64,000 nt of DNA from Sinotaia quadrata (lineage: Eukaryota > Mollusca > Gastropoda > Architaenioglossa > Viviparidae), in assembly GCA_028829895.1 (NCBI GenBank), contig CM054181.1:116717860-116781859 (forward strand). Direction: 5' to 3'. Numbering within the stretch: the first letter of the stretch is position 1; each line of letters opens with the position of its first letter. The notes below the pieces were generated by a model, which did not search any database, was not told the DNA's origin, and saw only the letters and a program-made list of their open reading frames with translations. Position numbers and translations under genes: made by a program. Below, one piece after another: positions 36,167 through 49,139 of the stretch.

Positions 36167-36865
36167 AATGGTAACAAATGGTTCTTTGAATACATGAGTG
36201 CTGATTGTAAACAATGCGTTGTGTGTAAATGGCAGTTTCCGTGAATACGTGTTTGCTGATTGATAAACAGTATTGTTGAATTTAAGTGAAGGTTTCATTT
36301 AATCTGTATTTTGCTGATTATATACTGTATTGATATTAGGTACACAATTGAGACAGGTTCTCATCTTGTGTTGTAGGTGTTCCATTCTGTTCATGGAACT
36401 AATGGAGCTTGATGTTTATGTCTGAAGTAACAGTGACCATACACAAGGTCTAATACTAAAGCTCTTTTACTCTTTAAAGATGAAAAAAGCCCAGACAAGT
36501 TCACAGAAGGCTGCAACCTGATGTAGGATGAATTAATACTGTGTGTGCACTAAGTAAGTGCTAACCAAGTTTGGAACTGCACCAGGGTGGAGAAACTGTT
36601 TCATAGGGGTGGAGTGGAAAGCTATGGGTCAGGGGAGATTTTCAACATGTGGCTATTTATTTATGAAATGCTTTTTTAATGAACTTGTCAGTGACTCAGT
36701 GATGTGTCTGTCAACTGCCAGTAATATAAGAGGTCTGCCAATGCCAGTGATATAAGAGGCCAACCAACTATCAGTGGATAAGAGGCCTGTCCACTGCCAT
36801 CTGCCTATGATATGAGAGGCCTGCTAATTGCCTGTTATAACAGAGGGTCAGACAACTACCTACAT
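36167..36865. other. unassigned sequence upstream of the 27-bp satellite
   Basis: Short degenerate repeats of TATAAGAGGYCTGYCAA-type from 36728 to 36860 look like diverged outer units of the satellite that follows. Confidence 0.5.
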
Positions 36866-38460
36866 ATAAGGTCTATCAAATGCCTGTTAACTAAGAAGTC
36901 TGTCAACTGCATGTTAATTAAGAGATCTGTCAACTGCCTTTTAATTAAGAGGTCTGTCAAATGCCTGTTAATTAAGAGATCTGTTATATGCCTGTTAATT
37001 AAGAGATCTGTCAACTGCCTTTTAATTAAGAGATCTGTCAAATGCCTTTTAATTAAGAGATCTGTCAACTGATTGTTAATTAAGAGATCTGTCAAATGCC
37101 TGTTAATTAAGAGATCTGTCAAATGCCTGTTAATTAAGAGATCTGTCAAATGTCTGTTAATTAAGAGATCTGTCAAATGCCTGTTAATTAAGAGATCTGT
37201 CAAATGCCTGTTAATTAAGAGATCTGTCAACTGCATGTTAATTAAGAGATCTGTCAAATGCCTGTTAATTAAGAGATCTGTCAAATGTCTGTTAATTAAG
37301 AGATCTGTCAAATGCCTTTTAATTAAGAGATCTGTCAAATGCCTGTTAATTAAGAGATCTGTCAACTGCATGTTAATTAAGAGATCTGTCAAATGCCTGT
37401 TAATTAAGAGATCTGTCAAATGTCTGTTAATTAAGAGATCTGTCAAATGCCTTTTAATTAAGAGATCTGTCAACTGCATGTTAATTAAGAGATCTGTCAA
37501 ATGCCTGTTAATTAAGAGATCTGTCAACTGCATGTTAATTAAGAGATCTGTCAAATGCCTGTTAATTAAGAGATCTGTCAAATGTCTGTTAATTAAGAGA
37601 TCTGTCAAATGCCTGTTAATTAAGAGATCTGTTATATGCCTGATAATTAAGAGATCTGTCAACTGCCTTTTAATTAAGAGATCTGTCAAATGCCTTTTAA
37701 TTAAGAGATCTGTCAACTGATTGTTAATTAAGAGATCTGTCAAATGCCTGTTAATTAAGAGATCTGTCAAATGCCTGTTAATTAAGAGATCTGTCAAATG
37801 TCTGTTAATTAAGAGATCTGTCAAATGCCTGTTAATTAAGAGATCTGTCAAATGCCTGTTAATTAAGAGATCTGTCAAATGCCTGTTAATTAAGAGATCT
37901 GTCAACTGCATGTTAATTAAGAGATCTGTCAAATGCCTGTTAATTAAGAGATCTGTCAAATGTCTGTTAATTAAGAGATCTGTCAAATGTCTGTTAATTA
38001 AGAGATCTGTCAAATGCCTTTTAATTAAGAGATCTGTCAACTGCATGTTAATTAAGAGATCTGTCAAATGCCTGTTAATTAAGAGATCTGTCAACTGCAT
38101 GTTAATTAAGAGATCTGTCAAATGCCTGTTAATTAAGAGATCTGTCAAATGTCTGTTAATTAAGAGATCTGTCAAATGCCTGTTAATTAAGAGATCTGTC
38201 AAATGTCTGTTAATTAAGAGATCTGTCAAATGCCTTTTAATTAAGAGATCTGTCAACTGCATGTTAATTAAGAGATCTGTCAAATCCCTATTAATTAAGA
38301 GATCTGTCAACTGATTGTTAATTAAGTGATCTGTCAGCCTTTCAACTAGGAGGTATGTAAACTACCTGTTAATAAAGAGGTATGTCAACTGCCTGTTAAT
38401 CAAGAGGTCTGTTAATTAAGAGGGCTTTCTACTGCCTGTTAATTAAGAGGTCTTTCAACT
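36866..38460. repeat. 27-bp satellite with 648-bp higher-order repeat
   Basis: About 55 units with TTAATTAAGAGATCTGTCAA followed by ATGCCTG or CTGCATG variants. Most units are identical apart from four or five variable positions; edge units are diverged. The variant order from about 36964 is repeated from about 37612, a spacing of 648 bp or 24 units. 27 is divisible by three, which leaves both strands open for hundreds of codons (LTDLLINRH period on minus, RSVKCLLIK on plus). It ends about 85 bp before a long (GT)n tract and about 0.4 kb before the galactosyltransferase start. Confidence 0.97.
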
Positions 38461-38544
38461 GCTAATGACTTTTTAATAGTTCAGATCTGCTACTGGCATG
38501 TTTTCATTTGTTTTCTGTATTAATCTGACATTTGAGGTGCTTGA

Positions 38545-38650
<106 letters not shown>

Positions 38651-38747
38651 TAAATTGCTTTCAACATAAAATTGCTTTCATGTTTAATGAATTTTAAAAT
38701 GTGAGAAGCAACATATTTCAAGCTAATGAATTTTATTTTCTGTCCAG

Positions 38748-38854
38748 GGACAAGCAACAAGATATAAAACAATTAAACATGGAGACACCTGCTAACTGGT
38801 GACAGTACAATTCTTAAGATATGATAGCCCAGAATTCTTCCATCAACAAAAGTC
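38748..38854 (+). other. 5' UTR part of the galactosyltransferase coding exon, with a short uORF
   Basis: A good acceptor (ttttattttctgtccag) ends at 38747, so a 5' UTR intron probably precedes the coding exon, as is common for GT31 genes. Within the 107-nt leader, an ATG at 38779 opens an eight-codon upstream ORF ending in TGA at 38802, before the main ATG. The upstream exon and promoter were not found. Confidence 0.5.
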
Positions 38855-40390
38855 ATGGCATCCTTGGCAGATCGCACCAGAAAATATTTCATCATAGCCT
38901 GCCTGTTCACTGTTCTCCTTCTCATTGGTTTGTCATGGAAACTCCTCAGTACCTCAAATATTTTTCCCATTGGTCATGAGGTAAATGCTAAGAAACTGAC
39001 AGATGACAGGGTGCTTGTAAAGAATGCACAGGACAGCATTATTCCAGGTGAGACTGGGAAGTTACTTGCCAACAGCAATGATTCTAATCTTGAAAAAGTC
39101 CATGAAATCCACGAGAAGACCAGTACAGTGAAAAAAGTGCAGGATGACATCAATGTGGACTCAGATGAAAGATCTGGTCCAGCAGGTGATGATGTCCCCA
39201 CTCACACAAATGATAAAGGCCTACTGACCAGTCACAAGTCAACATTTATCAATGAGTCAGTTTTCAGACGTCTGCAGCAGCTTATAAGAAATGTTAGCCA
39301 GAATCATAAAGGCTCCAGTCAGTTTCAGGAACCAAATTACAGCAAATACAGAACTTCATATGGCAAATATAATGCTATGCACAATGACGTGTCAGAGATT
39401 CAAAGAAAACCTCATCTCCAGAGTGGTCAAAATATGCTCATTAGTCAAGCAAAAGATGAAATGAGTGATAAAAACACTGATGCTGAGAGAGTCAATCATG
39501 TGCAAGGTGTGCGCCCAGAGTCCTGCCCCAGGTGTTTTCAAGTTCACTTTCCAGCAATCATTGATCATGAGGACTTTTGTGACAAGATGTCTCAAAAACC
39601 AATAGTGCTTCTACTCATATCATCTGCCCCTGATAACCAGGACAAGCGGCAGATGATCCGAGAGACATGGGGAAGTAAATGCAGTAAAGAGGGGTCATAC
39701 TTCAGATGTCTATTTGTTTTAGGTATTGGCAGAGACAACAATCAGAATAACCACATTAACCAGGAGAATGAAAAGTTTAATGATATTTTGCAGTTTTCCT
39801 TTCAAGATGCATATTCTAATTTGACCTATAAAACTCTGTGCTCCTTTCTGTGGGTCGACTCTCATTGCTCTGCTGTTCCGTACATCATGAAAACTGATGA
39901 CGACATGTATGTTAATACGGAACTAGTGCCAAAAATGTTAGCAGCTGCCCCAAAGACAGAATTCATTGGAGGATTTTGTTGGGGCTTGTCTTCACCAAAT
40001 CGTGATGCATCCTCAAAATGGTATGTTTCATTTCAGACGTATGCTCGGTCCCGATTACCCCCCATGTGTTCTGGGACGGGGTATATCCTCAGTCAGGATG
40101 TCATAAAGAAAATCATCCAAGCATCAAGCAATATTCCTTTCTTTCACTTGGAGGATGTGTACGTCGCTATGTGTTTGCAAAAGTTCAACATTCGACCAAT
40201 AAGAATTAAGGGATTCAATAATATGTATGTTCGGTTTAATGCCTGTGACTATAGGAATTCTGTGATGACATCACATGAAATTCCTTATGGTATGTTGCGG
40301 GAATACTGGGAGAAATCTCAAAGCTGTTCACCAGAAGATAAATCGCCACAAGCATTGTTTGTAGAAATGCCTTATCCGCCCACAAGGTAA
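38855..40390 (+). CDS. B3GALT-like: beta-1,3-galactosyltransferase-like glycosyltransferase (GT31)
   Basis: Complete 511-aa type II membrane protein in one coding exon. Residues 1-10 are a short basic cytosolic tail, about 11-27 a single signal-anchor helix (FIIACLFTVLLLIGLSW), and about 40-220 a long hydrophilic stem. The catalytic domain follows: RQMIRETWGS near 265-274, KTDDDMYVN near 346-354 with the metal-binding DDD, MCSGTGYILS near 404-413 and HLEDVYVAMC near 431-440. These are GT31 signatures; family enzymes add galactose or GlcNAc from UDP-sugars in beta-1,3 linkage in the Golgi lumen. Acceptor and donor sugar cannot be told from sequence. N-glycosylation sequons are visible at NDS (about 75), NES (133), NVS (146), NYS (161) and NLT (322). 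At 511 aa it is longer than the usual 320-420, the excess being stem. The gene lies antisense within the large intron of the WD gene. The start is the first in-frame ATG directly before the membrane anchor. Confidence 0.92.
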   Translation: MASLADRTRKYFIIACLFTVLLLIGLSWKLLSTSNIFPIGHEVNAKKLTDDRVLVKNAQDSIIPGETGKLLANSNDSNLEKVHEIHEKTSTVKKVQDDINVDSDERSGPAGDDVPTHTNDKGLLTSHKSTFINESVFRRLQQLIRNVSQNHKGSSQFQEPNYSKYRTSYGKYNAMHNDVSEIQRKPHLQSGQNMLISQAKDEMSDKNTDAERVNHVQGVRPESCPRCFQVHFPAIIDHEDFCDKMSQKPIVLLLISSAPDNQDKRQMIRETWGSKCSKEGSYFRCLFVLGIGRDNNQNNHINQENEKFNDILQFSFQDAYSNLTYKTLCSFLWVDSHCSAVPYIMKTDDDMYVNTELVPKMLAAAPKTEFIGGFCWGLSSPNRDASSKWYVSFQTYARSRLPPMCSGTGYILSQDVIKKIIQASSNIPFFHLEDVYVAMCLQKFNIRPIRIKGFNNMYVRFNACDYRNSVMTSHEIPYGMLREYWEKSQSCSPEDKSPQALFVEMPYPPTR

Positions 40391-43109
40391 CAGCATCTTC
40401 AGAATGTCACCACAAATATTGTATACATGTATTATTCACCAACAGTATAAATACATTATTCACCAAAAGTATAGATTCAATATTCACCAAAACAGTAACT
40501 CACTAAATGCCCACTGAAAGTCATCACACAGAACTGCACAAGTCATTGCAAGCCACTGTACAAATGAATATTTAGCTGTCGACTAAATGAAAAATGATTG
40601 CAACTTGATATTTCTAAAACATTGTTTACACTATGTGAATATATTAAAAATAAAAATACACCTGGAAAAAGAACATTATGTTTCCAGACAGTATTAAAAA
40701 TTAAAACATTCTCCTTGCAGTCACTCTATATAAAAATGTAATATTTACTCAGTGTGTATTAATATTGGCTCACCATGTATTTAATCGTCAGTGAGAATCC
40801 CCATTCATTCAAAAGAGATTTTGTTCAATGTACTTTGATGGCAGTTTGTTTCATGGAACACATTATTACAATTTTATTCATGTTATGGCAAAACCTATGT
40901 GTGATAAAAAAAAACTGATAACATTTGCGTTTATGTAATGAGAAATTTTTTCATGATACACAATGATTCAACATCCATTCATATGATGACAGATCATGAT
41001 ACACAAATGATGAAATGAATATTCATATGATGATAGATGTTGGTACAAAGTGATGACAAATCTACTCAAGGTTTCATTGATGAAAATGTTGTTACTGTAT
41101 ATATGATGTTTCTGCTTGTAGTACAAATATTCTGTGTTTGTTACATAAGATAAATTGACATTTCATGCATAGCTGTATGATAAAATAATTAATTTCATGC
41201 AGCAGACTGAGCAAGATTAGAATAAAATTACATAGAATGTTAACAGATGAAACACTTCTTTTAAAGTTATTTGTGAGATATTTTGACTTGACTCGCTAAT
41301 AATTCTTTTTGCATACTTTGAAGCTTGCCACCAAAGTCTTGAGAATACTCTCAATTTCCATTGTCTTCTTTGTCGTGTGTGTTGGATTATCTTATTTTGG
41401 GATGGTATTTGTATGTTTTGTTACTTATTTTGAGGAGTAACTGTGTGGTGGCTTATCTTGTTTGAGGCAATATGTATATGTGTTGGTTACTTATTTGGGG
41501 TACTACATGTGATGAGTTATCCTGTTTTGGAGGATATTTGTATGTGTTATTTTAATTTGGGGAAAGTGTATGTATATTAATTATTATGGAGTGTCCAGTT
41601 TAATCATGCAAATATATATATTTTTTTAAATTCACTAGTAATAGTATATTTTCTAATGGGCTGGATGTACACATTCTTCTTTGAGTGAATAAAACAGTCT
41701 GAGTTTGGGGAAAGTGCTCACTATCGATCACAGATCACTCACTCGAGTAGGTTTTCAAATAAAACACTTGCTCAAATGCAGTCAAAATAAAACACTTACT
41801 GACTTAGCAATCTAAATTTAAAACTTGAAGATTAGAACCTTACACTGATAACATGACTAAGACTAGTAAGAGTAGTGTATCCTTACCCTTATAGGAAATA
41901 GATGAAGCTGTTTTCTCACAACAGTTCACTAGTGTACCCAAACCCATGTGGGAAATGGCACTCTTTCTCACAACAGTTGACTAGAGTAGTGTACCCTAAA
42001 CCATGTAGGAAATAGATGTCACATTTTCTCACAATTGTTCACTCTCTGCATCAGAATGGAGAGAAAACAATTTTTGAAACTTCCAATAGCAACAGTTTGA
42101 TAGTGAAAAAAACAAAAGTATGCAATTCTTCCTAAAAGCTACTACATTCATGCATTTGTTTTATTGCAAAATACCATTTAAGTTTTGAAAGATTACAAAA
42201 TAGTCTTGATATATAAAGTTTCTACTAATAAAAATCCATTTTCACTTTTGAATCAAGTTTTAGTGATAAAAGTATCAATTGGATAGAAAAATCCACTATT
42301 CTTGAATCGTATGTTTTCTTGAATTGTAAAATTAAATCACAAAATGAATGTTAACAAGAACATTTTTACACCCAAATATTTTTAACAAGATCACTTCATC
42401 ACAAATATTAAGAAGAATATTGTACAAAACGTTAACAAGAACATTTTACACAAATGACTTTTGTTTTTAAATCACTACATAGATATATTATTATTAAATC
42501 ACTACACAATTGTTAACAAGAAAATCAATACATACCTATTAACAAAAATATAATCTAACATAAATGTTAACAAAACAAACAACAACAGTCCACATATGCT
42601 GACAAGGCATTCACTATACAAGCTTAACAAAAATATTTTGACAAAATGTGTTAAAAAGAAAATCACTATACAGGTTAAATTAAAACAATTCTGGCACAGT
42701 GTTAAAAAGAAAATTACTACATAAATGTAAACAAGAAAATTCCATTAATTAAAGTGTTATGAAACTAAATCATACATTAAGCAGATTTGCTGATAATTTA
42801 CATATATATGTGATTGGCTGTCTGTGACACTATATTGTTGTAACACTTTCTCTCTGTATAAATATGAACTGTAAATGACAATTTCTTTATTTAATACTTC
42901 ACATTTTTCACAGTTGTGATAGAAAGATATAAATGTTGTGGGCTAGCATATCAGGTTATTAAGAAAGAGTGCCTGTTTCAGAATGAATAGTCATGAGGAT
43001 TTTTTAAACATATATATATTTTTCTATATAGTTATTTCATTAGTAAATTAAATATAGAACAAGGCTGGAATTCTTGCAATGGAGTTGTAGAGAGATCAGC
43101 CATAATAGT
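40391..43109. other. 3' UTR and AT-rich intergenic or intronic sequence
   Basis: Short degenerate repeats of TATTCACCAAAAGTATA (40425-40500), TTACTTATTTTGGGG-like (41380-41580) and GTTAACAAGAACATTTT (42340-42730). No further gene recognised. Confidence 0.5.
40649..40654 (+). terminator. candidate poly(A) signal of the galactosyltransferase gene
   Basis: AATAAA about 260 nt after the stop codon; another occurs at 41221-41226. Both lie in AT-rich DNA, so the assignment is weak. Confidence 0.3.
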
Positions 43110-44195
43110 GCAATACCTTGTCCATAACGATGCTGCAAAAGTCTTTGTACACTTTTGTAACAATATCACAAGTTTATTGTCCACAATTCTTCACATGCTC
43201 TAGCATGCTGTAAATGTTCCATGAGTTGCTGTTCTCTACTTGAGACTAATCTGGTGCTATTAGTATTAGTTCCTTCAAGCAGAACAACAATGTAGCGATT
43301 TCCAGTAACATCTTTATACAAGAAATTCCATGTTGTAGTCAAGTACTCTTGCTGACATACTTTAACAGGTGCAATGTATCCTTACACTTATATACTGGGG
43401 TAGAGACTTCTTGAATCTACCATGATTGTAATGGTATATAAATCAATAAGCCAGGAACCAGGAAGAAAATTGCAAAATTCCTGCAATCACGGAAATTCTA
43501 GAGAGACTGCTTCTTCCCTGTAAAATGAAATCAGTGAACAAATGAAAAGTTTTCCAGTTTATCATCTCTAACTCCATTCTTTCTTACTTTCAAGTCTCAA
43601 CTTAGCTTCCTGCAACAGCATTTATTAGCCTGATATATACATACAGCATAACAAATACAACATAATAATTTACGAATGTGTTCACTAGAAACAATGTCAA
43701 GTGTTTAACATACTACATACAAGCATCATAATTTACAATTGTAGAAATAATAGTCTACTCACATAATACATCTCTAAATAAAATGCAAGTACATAATATC
43801 TCAATAGGAAAATACATGATATTTATCTATGTCCTTTCTCTTTCAATCATTCAGTTAACTCACCATTAAGCTATTGGCCGCCATTCATGACTGGACCAGC
43901 CACACCAAATTCAAAGTGATTAGAAAAACAGAATTATTTTGCAGGTAAACTTTGATCTCAGCCCATTGGCTGGTCTTGTTTTTTGTATATCTTAACCATT
44001 GGATAATAAAAACTACTCATCCATCTAAGAATGGTTTTGATTACATCAGCAAGTTCTAGCACATTCTCTTCATGAGTTGTTAATTTAACTCTGGTACTTA
44101 GAAAACACAACGTACTCGAAGATCATGTCACACTGGCATTAAACAAGTAATATAATATTTAATTTTAAAATAGGGACAGACAACTATGTTCTATA
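43110..44195 (-). repeat. IR-A interspersed repeat
   Basis: Aligns with 59.6-60.7 kb, including TTTATTGTCCACAATTC-type, CTTCAAGCAGAACAACAAT and GATCTCAGCCCATTGGCTGG blocks. Confidence 0.7.
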
Positions 44196-44439
44196 ACAGA
44201 TAAAGACTCAAGTTCTTGGAGTGTTCAATGCACATAGAATTGTGATACACAATGACAAAATAAGCATTTCTTTAACAGTTGTAGTTATTCATTATTTTTA
44301 ATGTAACAGATTTCAGTATATTTTTGTTTAAAATTTGCAGATTCTGTTGAATTTGATTAACATTTGTATTAAGAGTTCAACTTAATATTTCCATTGCTAC
44401 AGAGCAAAGAAAATAACAAAAGCAGAATGGCAGAATCAT

Positions 44440-44800
44440 GTAAAATAGAATGACAAGACTTAGGAATTATACAATGACATAGACTTAGGAATAAGAGAAT
44501 GACATAGGAATAAGATAATGACATGGACTTAGGAATTATACAATGACATAGACTTAGGAATTAGAACAAATAAGAAACACAATGATGTGGATATAGTAAA
44601 TAAATATAATGTTGTGCACAGAAACTAATAATGGTATACAAGTGAAACGGAATGTCATACTCATAGTAAACTAAATATAATAGTATACACATGAAACAGA
44701 ATGTCATAGTAAACTAAATATAATGGTATATATGTAAAATTGAATGTTGTATTAACTAAATATAGTGGTATACAGGTGAAATAGAATGTCATAGCAAAAC
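44440..44800. repeat. two short degenerate minisatellites
   Basis: AATGACATAGACTTAGGAAT units (44450-44565), then AAACTAAATATAATGGTATA and GAAACAGAATGTCATAGT units (44600-44800). Confidence 0.85.
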
Positions 44801-44870
44801 TGAATGTTAACAGTCCCTTCAATGGAATTTATTAAACTCTATAGAGTACAGATTTTAAGTTAACATGCAC

Positions 44871-44873
<3 letters not shown>

Positions 44874-44957
<84 letters not shown>
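44874..44957. repeat. (TG)n(AG)n compound microsatellite
   Basis: GT repeats to about 44930 then GA repeats to 44957. Confidence 0.97.
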
Positions 44958-44958
<1 letters not shown>

Positions 44959-45420
44959 CAAGGACTGGTATTATTGTTGTTGATAACCATAAGAAAAAAT
45001 ACATAACACTGTGCCTCACTGTACTGCTGACAAATTGACTTTTTTTCACTGCACTGGTTTTCTGGTATCCCAATAAAAAAAAAAAAACAACTTCAGTTTT
45101 CTCTTTGTTCTTGTGTACATCTATCCACATGCATGATGAGTGAACACCTGTCCACATGAATAAACTAGACACCTCCTACTAAAAATTATTGCCACTTATT
45201 ATCATCATTCATCAAAGCCATTCATCACTGTCATTAGCTCTCCTAGAGTGAATGTTGCACAGACAACAAACAAAGCAGTAAACAATTACCCTTCTGCACG
45301 TGTTAACACAGTAATGAAAATGGTATGCACTAAAGAAAATTCACACCACTTCAACCACCCAACCCACCCTGTCTAATATGAATACTGAATAAACTGTACT
45401 TGCAAATATTTTAACAATAG
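44958..45420. other. unassigned sequence
   Basis: No repeat array or exon recognised. Confidence 0.4.
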
Positions 45421-45429
45421 TAGACAAGA

Positions 45430-46010
45430 TAGGAACTCTAAAGTTACAGAGAGAGTCCAAGGGATATTGTGAAACAATGAGTTAATGTTGTATGCAAATA
45501 GTAAATATTTGAACTCTAAAGTTATAGAGTGAGAGAGTCCATGGGATATTGTGAAAACAATGCGTTAATGTCGTATGCAAATAGTAAATATTTGAACTCT
45601 AAAGTTATAGAGTGAGAGAGTCCATGGGATATTGTGAAAACAATGAGTTAATGTTGTATGCAAATAGTAAATATTTGAACTCTAAAGTTATAGAGTGAGA
45701 GAGTCCATGGGATATTGTGAAAACAATGAGTTAATATTAATAATTATATGCAAATGGTAGTAAATATCTTAACTCTAAGAGAGTGAGGGAATCTATGGGA
45801 TATAGTGAAAACATTGCCTGATTGAGTTAATGTTGCATGCAAATGGTAGTACATGTAAACATTTGAACTCTAAAGTTACAGAGTGAGAGAGGCCCTGAGA
45901 TATGTTGAGTTAATGATATTTACAAGTACTTAAGCAATGGTAGACAAGATTTGAACTCTAAAAGTTACTGAGGAAGGTCTTGATATACACTGAGTTAATG
46001 GTATTTCTAG
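45430..46010. repeat. ~83-bp minisatellite
   Basis: About five units with TTTGAACTCTAAAGTTATAG, AGTGAGAGAGTCCATGGGAT and AACAATGAGTTAATGTTGTA. Confidence 0.92.
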
Positions 46011-46019
46011 TACTTTAGA

Positions 46020-46460
46020 CAAGATTTGAGCTCTAAATTTATATAGTGGGTAACATGGGGAAATTGTGAAAACAGTTAATGTTATATATAAGTAGTCTAA
46101 TGGTAGACAAGATTTGAACTCTAAATTTATATAGTGGGTAATGGGGAAATTGTGAAAACAGTTAATGTTATATATAAGTAGTCTAATGGTAGACCAGATT
46201 TGAACTCTAAATTTATATAGTGGGTAACATGGGGAAATTGTGAAAACAGTTAATGTTATATATAAGTAGTCTAATGGTAGACAAGATTTGAACTCTAAAT
46301 TTATATAGTGGGTAACATGGGGACATTGTGAAAACAGTTAATGTTATATATAAGTAGTCTAATGGTAGTCAAGATTTGAACTCTAAATTTATATAGTGGG
46401 TAACATGGGGACATCGTGAAAACAGTTAATGTTATATATAAGTAGTCTAATGGTGGACAT
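46020..46460. repeat. ~88-bp minisatellite related to the preceding array
   Basis: About five units with TTTATATAGTGGGTAACATG, GTGAAAACAGTTAATGTTAT and GTAGTCTAATGGTAGAC; shares GAACTCTAAA and GTTAATGTT with the 83-bp array, so both probably have one origin. Confidence 0.93.
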
Positions 46461-46894
46461 GACTTGAACAGAGTAGGAGATGACACAAGATACACTGAGT
46501 TAATATTATTTATAAGTACTTTAGGAGCCATAGAAAACCTTAAAGAGTGGGTCACCTTAATAGACTGAGTTAATGTGATTTATATGTACTTTAGTAATTG
46601 GTTAATGCTGTTTTTAAAATTATGGAATGGATCACCTAATACATTGAGCTAGTGTTATTCACAAGTATTTTAGCAATGGTAAATACCATTGTAAAAATTA
46701 TCAAGTAAATTAGGTGAAAATAGTAGATAAACCTGATAGCATTGAATTAAATCATGTTGAAGCAATGGTACACAGGATTTACACTCCATATGATTTATGC
46801 TAAGTTACGGAAGCCAGCTAGATCATACAATATAGTGGAAATGAGTTCCTTTTTTTATTTACAAGAATATACATGTATATCAAAGACACGTAAT

Positions 46895-47075
46895 ATGGTT
46901 CCTCTGTGGTTACTGTCTATGGTTCCCCTGTAGTTACTATATATGACTCTCCTCTGTTACTGTCTATGTTTTTCCCCTGTAATGCCTGTTTCCTTAATAT
47001 GATAATACTGTGTGCTTATTGTCTATGGTTACTACCTATGGTTTCCCTCAATAGTTATTTTCTGTTGTTCTCCTC
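46895..47075. repeat. degenerate ~22-bp repeat
   Basis: Variants of GGTTACTGTCTATGGTTCCC. Confidence 0.75.
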
Positions 47076-47199
47076 TATGGTTATTGCATGCCAAAACACC
47101 CATCTTTAACATTTGTTATTCTTTAGAAACACTGAATGCAAAAGAAAAACCACTCCAAAACTCATTGTCAAAATTACTTGTTGTATATTATTAGAAATT

Positions 47200-47965
47200 A
47201 CAAATTCTGTGACATGCTAGAAATAAAAGAAGTCCACAATAAATTGTGATCATGCTAAAAACAAAACTCCTCAGTAGGGTGCTAAAAAACTAGAAAATAC
47301 AAATTCTGACATACTACAAGAAAAGAACTCCACAAGAAGATGTTAAACAATTTGACATGCTAGAAACAAAAAGAACTCCACAATAGGATGCTAAAAAATG
47401 TGACCATGCTAAAAACAAACTCCTCAGTAGGGAGCTAAAAAAAAATTGACATGATAGAAATAAAAGAACTCCAAAATAGTATGCTTAAAATATGTGACAT
47501 GCTAGAAACAAAAAAAAACTCCATGAAAGGATGCTAAAAAAATATGACATGCTAAAATCAAAAGAACTCCACAATAGGATGCTAAAAAAAATGTATGACC
47601 ATGTGATAAACAAAACTCCAGTAGGGTGCTAAAAAAATTGATATGCTAGAAATAAAAGAACTTTCAAATAGGATGCTAAAAAAATATGTGACCTGCTAGA
47701 AGCAAAAGAATGCTTAAAAAACATGACATGCTAAAAACAAAAGAACTCCACAATAGAATGCTAAAAAAAATTGTGACCATGCTAAAAACTGAACTCCTCA
47801 GTAGGGTGCTAAAAGAAATTGACATGCTAGAAATAAAAGAACTCCAGAATAGGATGCTAAAAGAAAATGGCATGCTAGAAACAAAACTCTGCAATAGGAC
47901 ACTAAAAAAAGAAATGTGACATGCTAGAAACAAAAGAACTCCACAATAGGATACTAAGAAAACTC
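47200..47965. repeat. ~47-bp minisatellite, diverged
   Basis: About 15 units with AAAAGAACTCCACAATAGGA, TGCTAAAAAA and TGACATGCTAGAAAC. Confidence 0.9.
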
Positions 47966-48385
47966 ATGACTGCTAGAATCACACACAAAAAAAGTTCTAC
48001 TGATTTACAATGTTAACAGAACTTGTTAATGTTAATGCTATAAACACAACATCAGTCAAGAAAATTGTGTGCTATGTATTAGAAATGTGGCACAAACACT
48101 AAACTATCACATTAAAGAATTAGAATTATGGCAGAAAACCTGAAACATGGTATTAGATAAATATAACTATATATTAACTAAATATAACTATAAGGTAAAC
48201 AGTTAAAATATCTAGAAACATTTAGCACCAGACACTCACAATACCATTCTACTATATACAACAAACAAGTGCTAGAAATACAAGAGCAAACACCCAAATT
48301 AACAGAATTATTGTTGTAGCATTATGGCCACAGTTCAGTCGTAAATTTTCACAGATTAAGTGTGCTCGTATTCATGTACATAAGG
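47966..48385. other. AT-rich, no gene seen
   Basis: Nothing recognised. Confidence 0.45.
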
Positions 48386-48389
48386 CTCT

Positions 48390-48695
48390 TTTGCTCACAT
48401 AAAGAAACTAGCCGTGGTATCAACATACCAAACTCACCCAAACTCATATATGTACATATGGCTCTATTGCTCACATAAAGAAACTACCCTTTGCATCAAC
48501 CTACCAAACTCACCCAAACTCGTATATGTACATATGGCTCTATTGCTCTAAAGAAACTACCCTTTGTATCAACATACCAAACTTACCCAAACTTATATAG
48601 GTATATATGGTTATATTGATCACGTAAACTATCCGTTATATCAACTTATCAAACTCATATATTGATCACATAAAGAAACTAGCCTTTATATCAAC
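48390..48695. repeat. ~69-bp minisatellite
   Basis: Four to five units with TATATGTACATATGGCTCTA and AAAGAAACTACCCTTTGTAT. Confidence 0.9.
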
Positions 48696-49139
48696 AAACC
48701 AAACTCAGTTTCCAACTGATCATTATTTTACAGGCTCTGGTGTATAATGAAACAGAAACTAATAAGATCAAGACAGTCTAGCCATTAAATAAAATTGCTA
48801 TTATTTCTTTTAAAATAACATGTGCACCTGGAGACATTATTGCCTTGGCACAGTTTGGAGTCTGTGTTAATAAAACAACTACGTCAATAATGCAAATGAG
48901 ACAACAAAGGATTACAATCAATATATGATATTAAAAACACAGCCAGGTTGGCAAACAAGACAGTTATGGATAATATATTATAAGAAATGTAATGATATTA
49001 TAAGAAATGTAATGTAATGTAAACTATGACAAAATAAAGTTAAAATAAGGAAGTCCTGACAAAGAAAATAGGTTTACTGAAACCTAGGTCATTTTTATAC
49101 TAGTTGAAGAAAATAAGTAACACTAATACTTCAGTAAAC

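Noticed and set aside
36856..38314. Very long open frames (484 codons on minus; 215 and 197 on plus) in the 27-bp satellite
   Set aside because: A 27-bp unit without stops keeps frames open on both strands; there are no unique protein sequence, no splice context and no codon bias.
38773..39595. Minus-strand ORFs over the galactosyltransferase
   Set aside because: Antisense shadows of the GT31 coding sequence.
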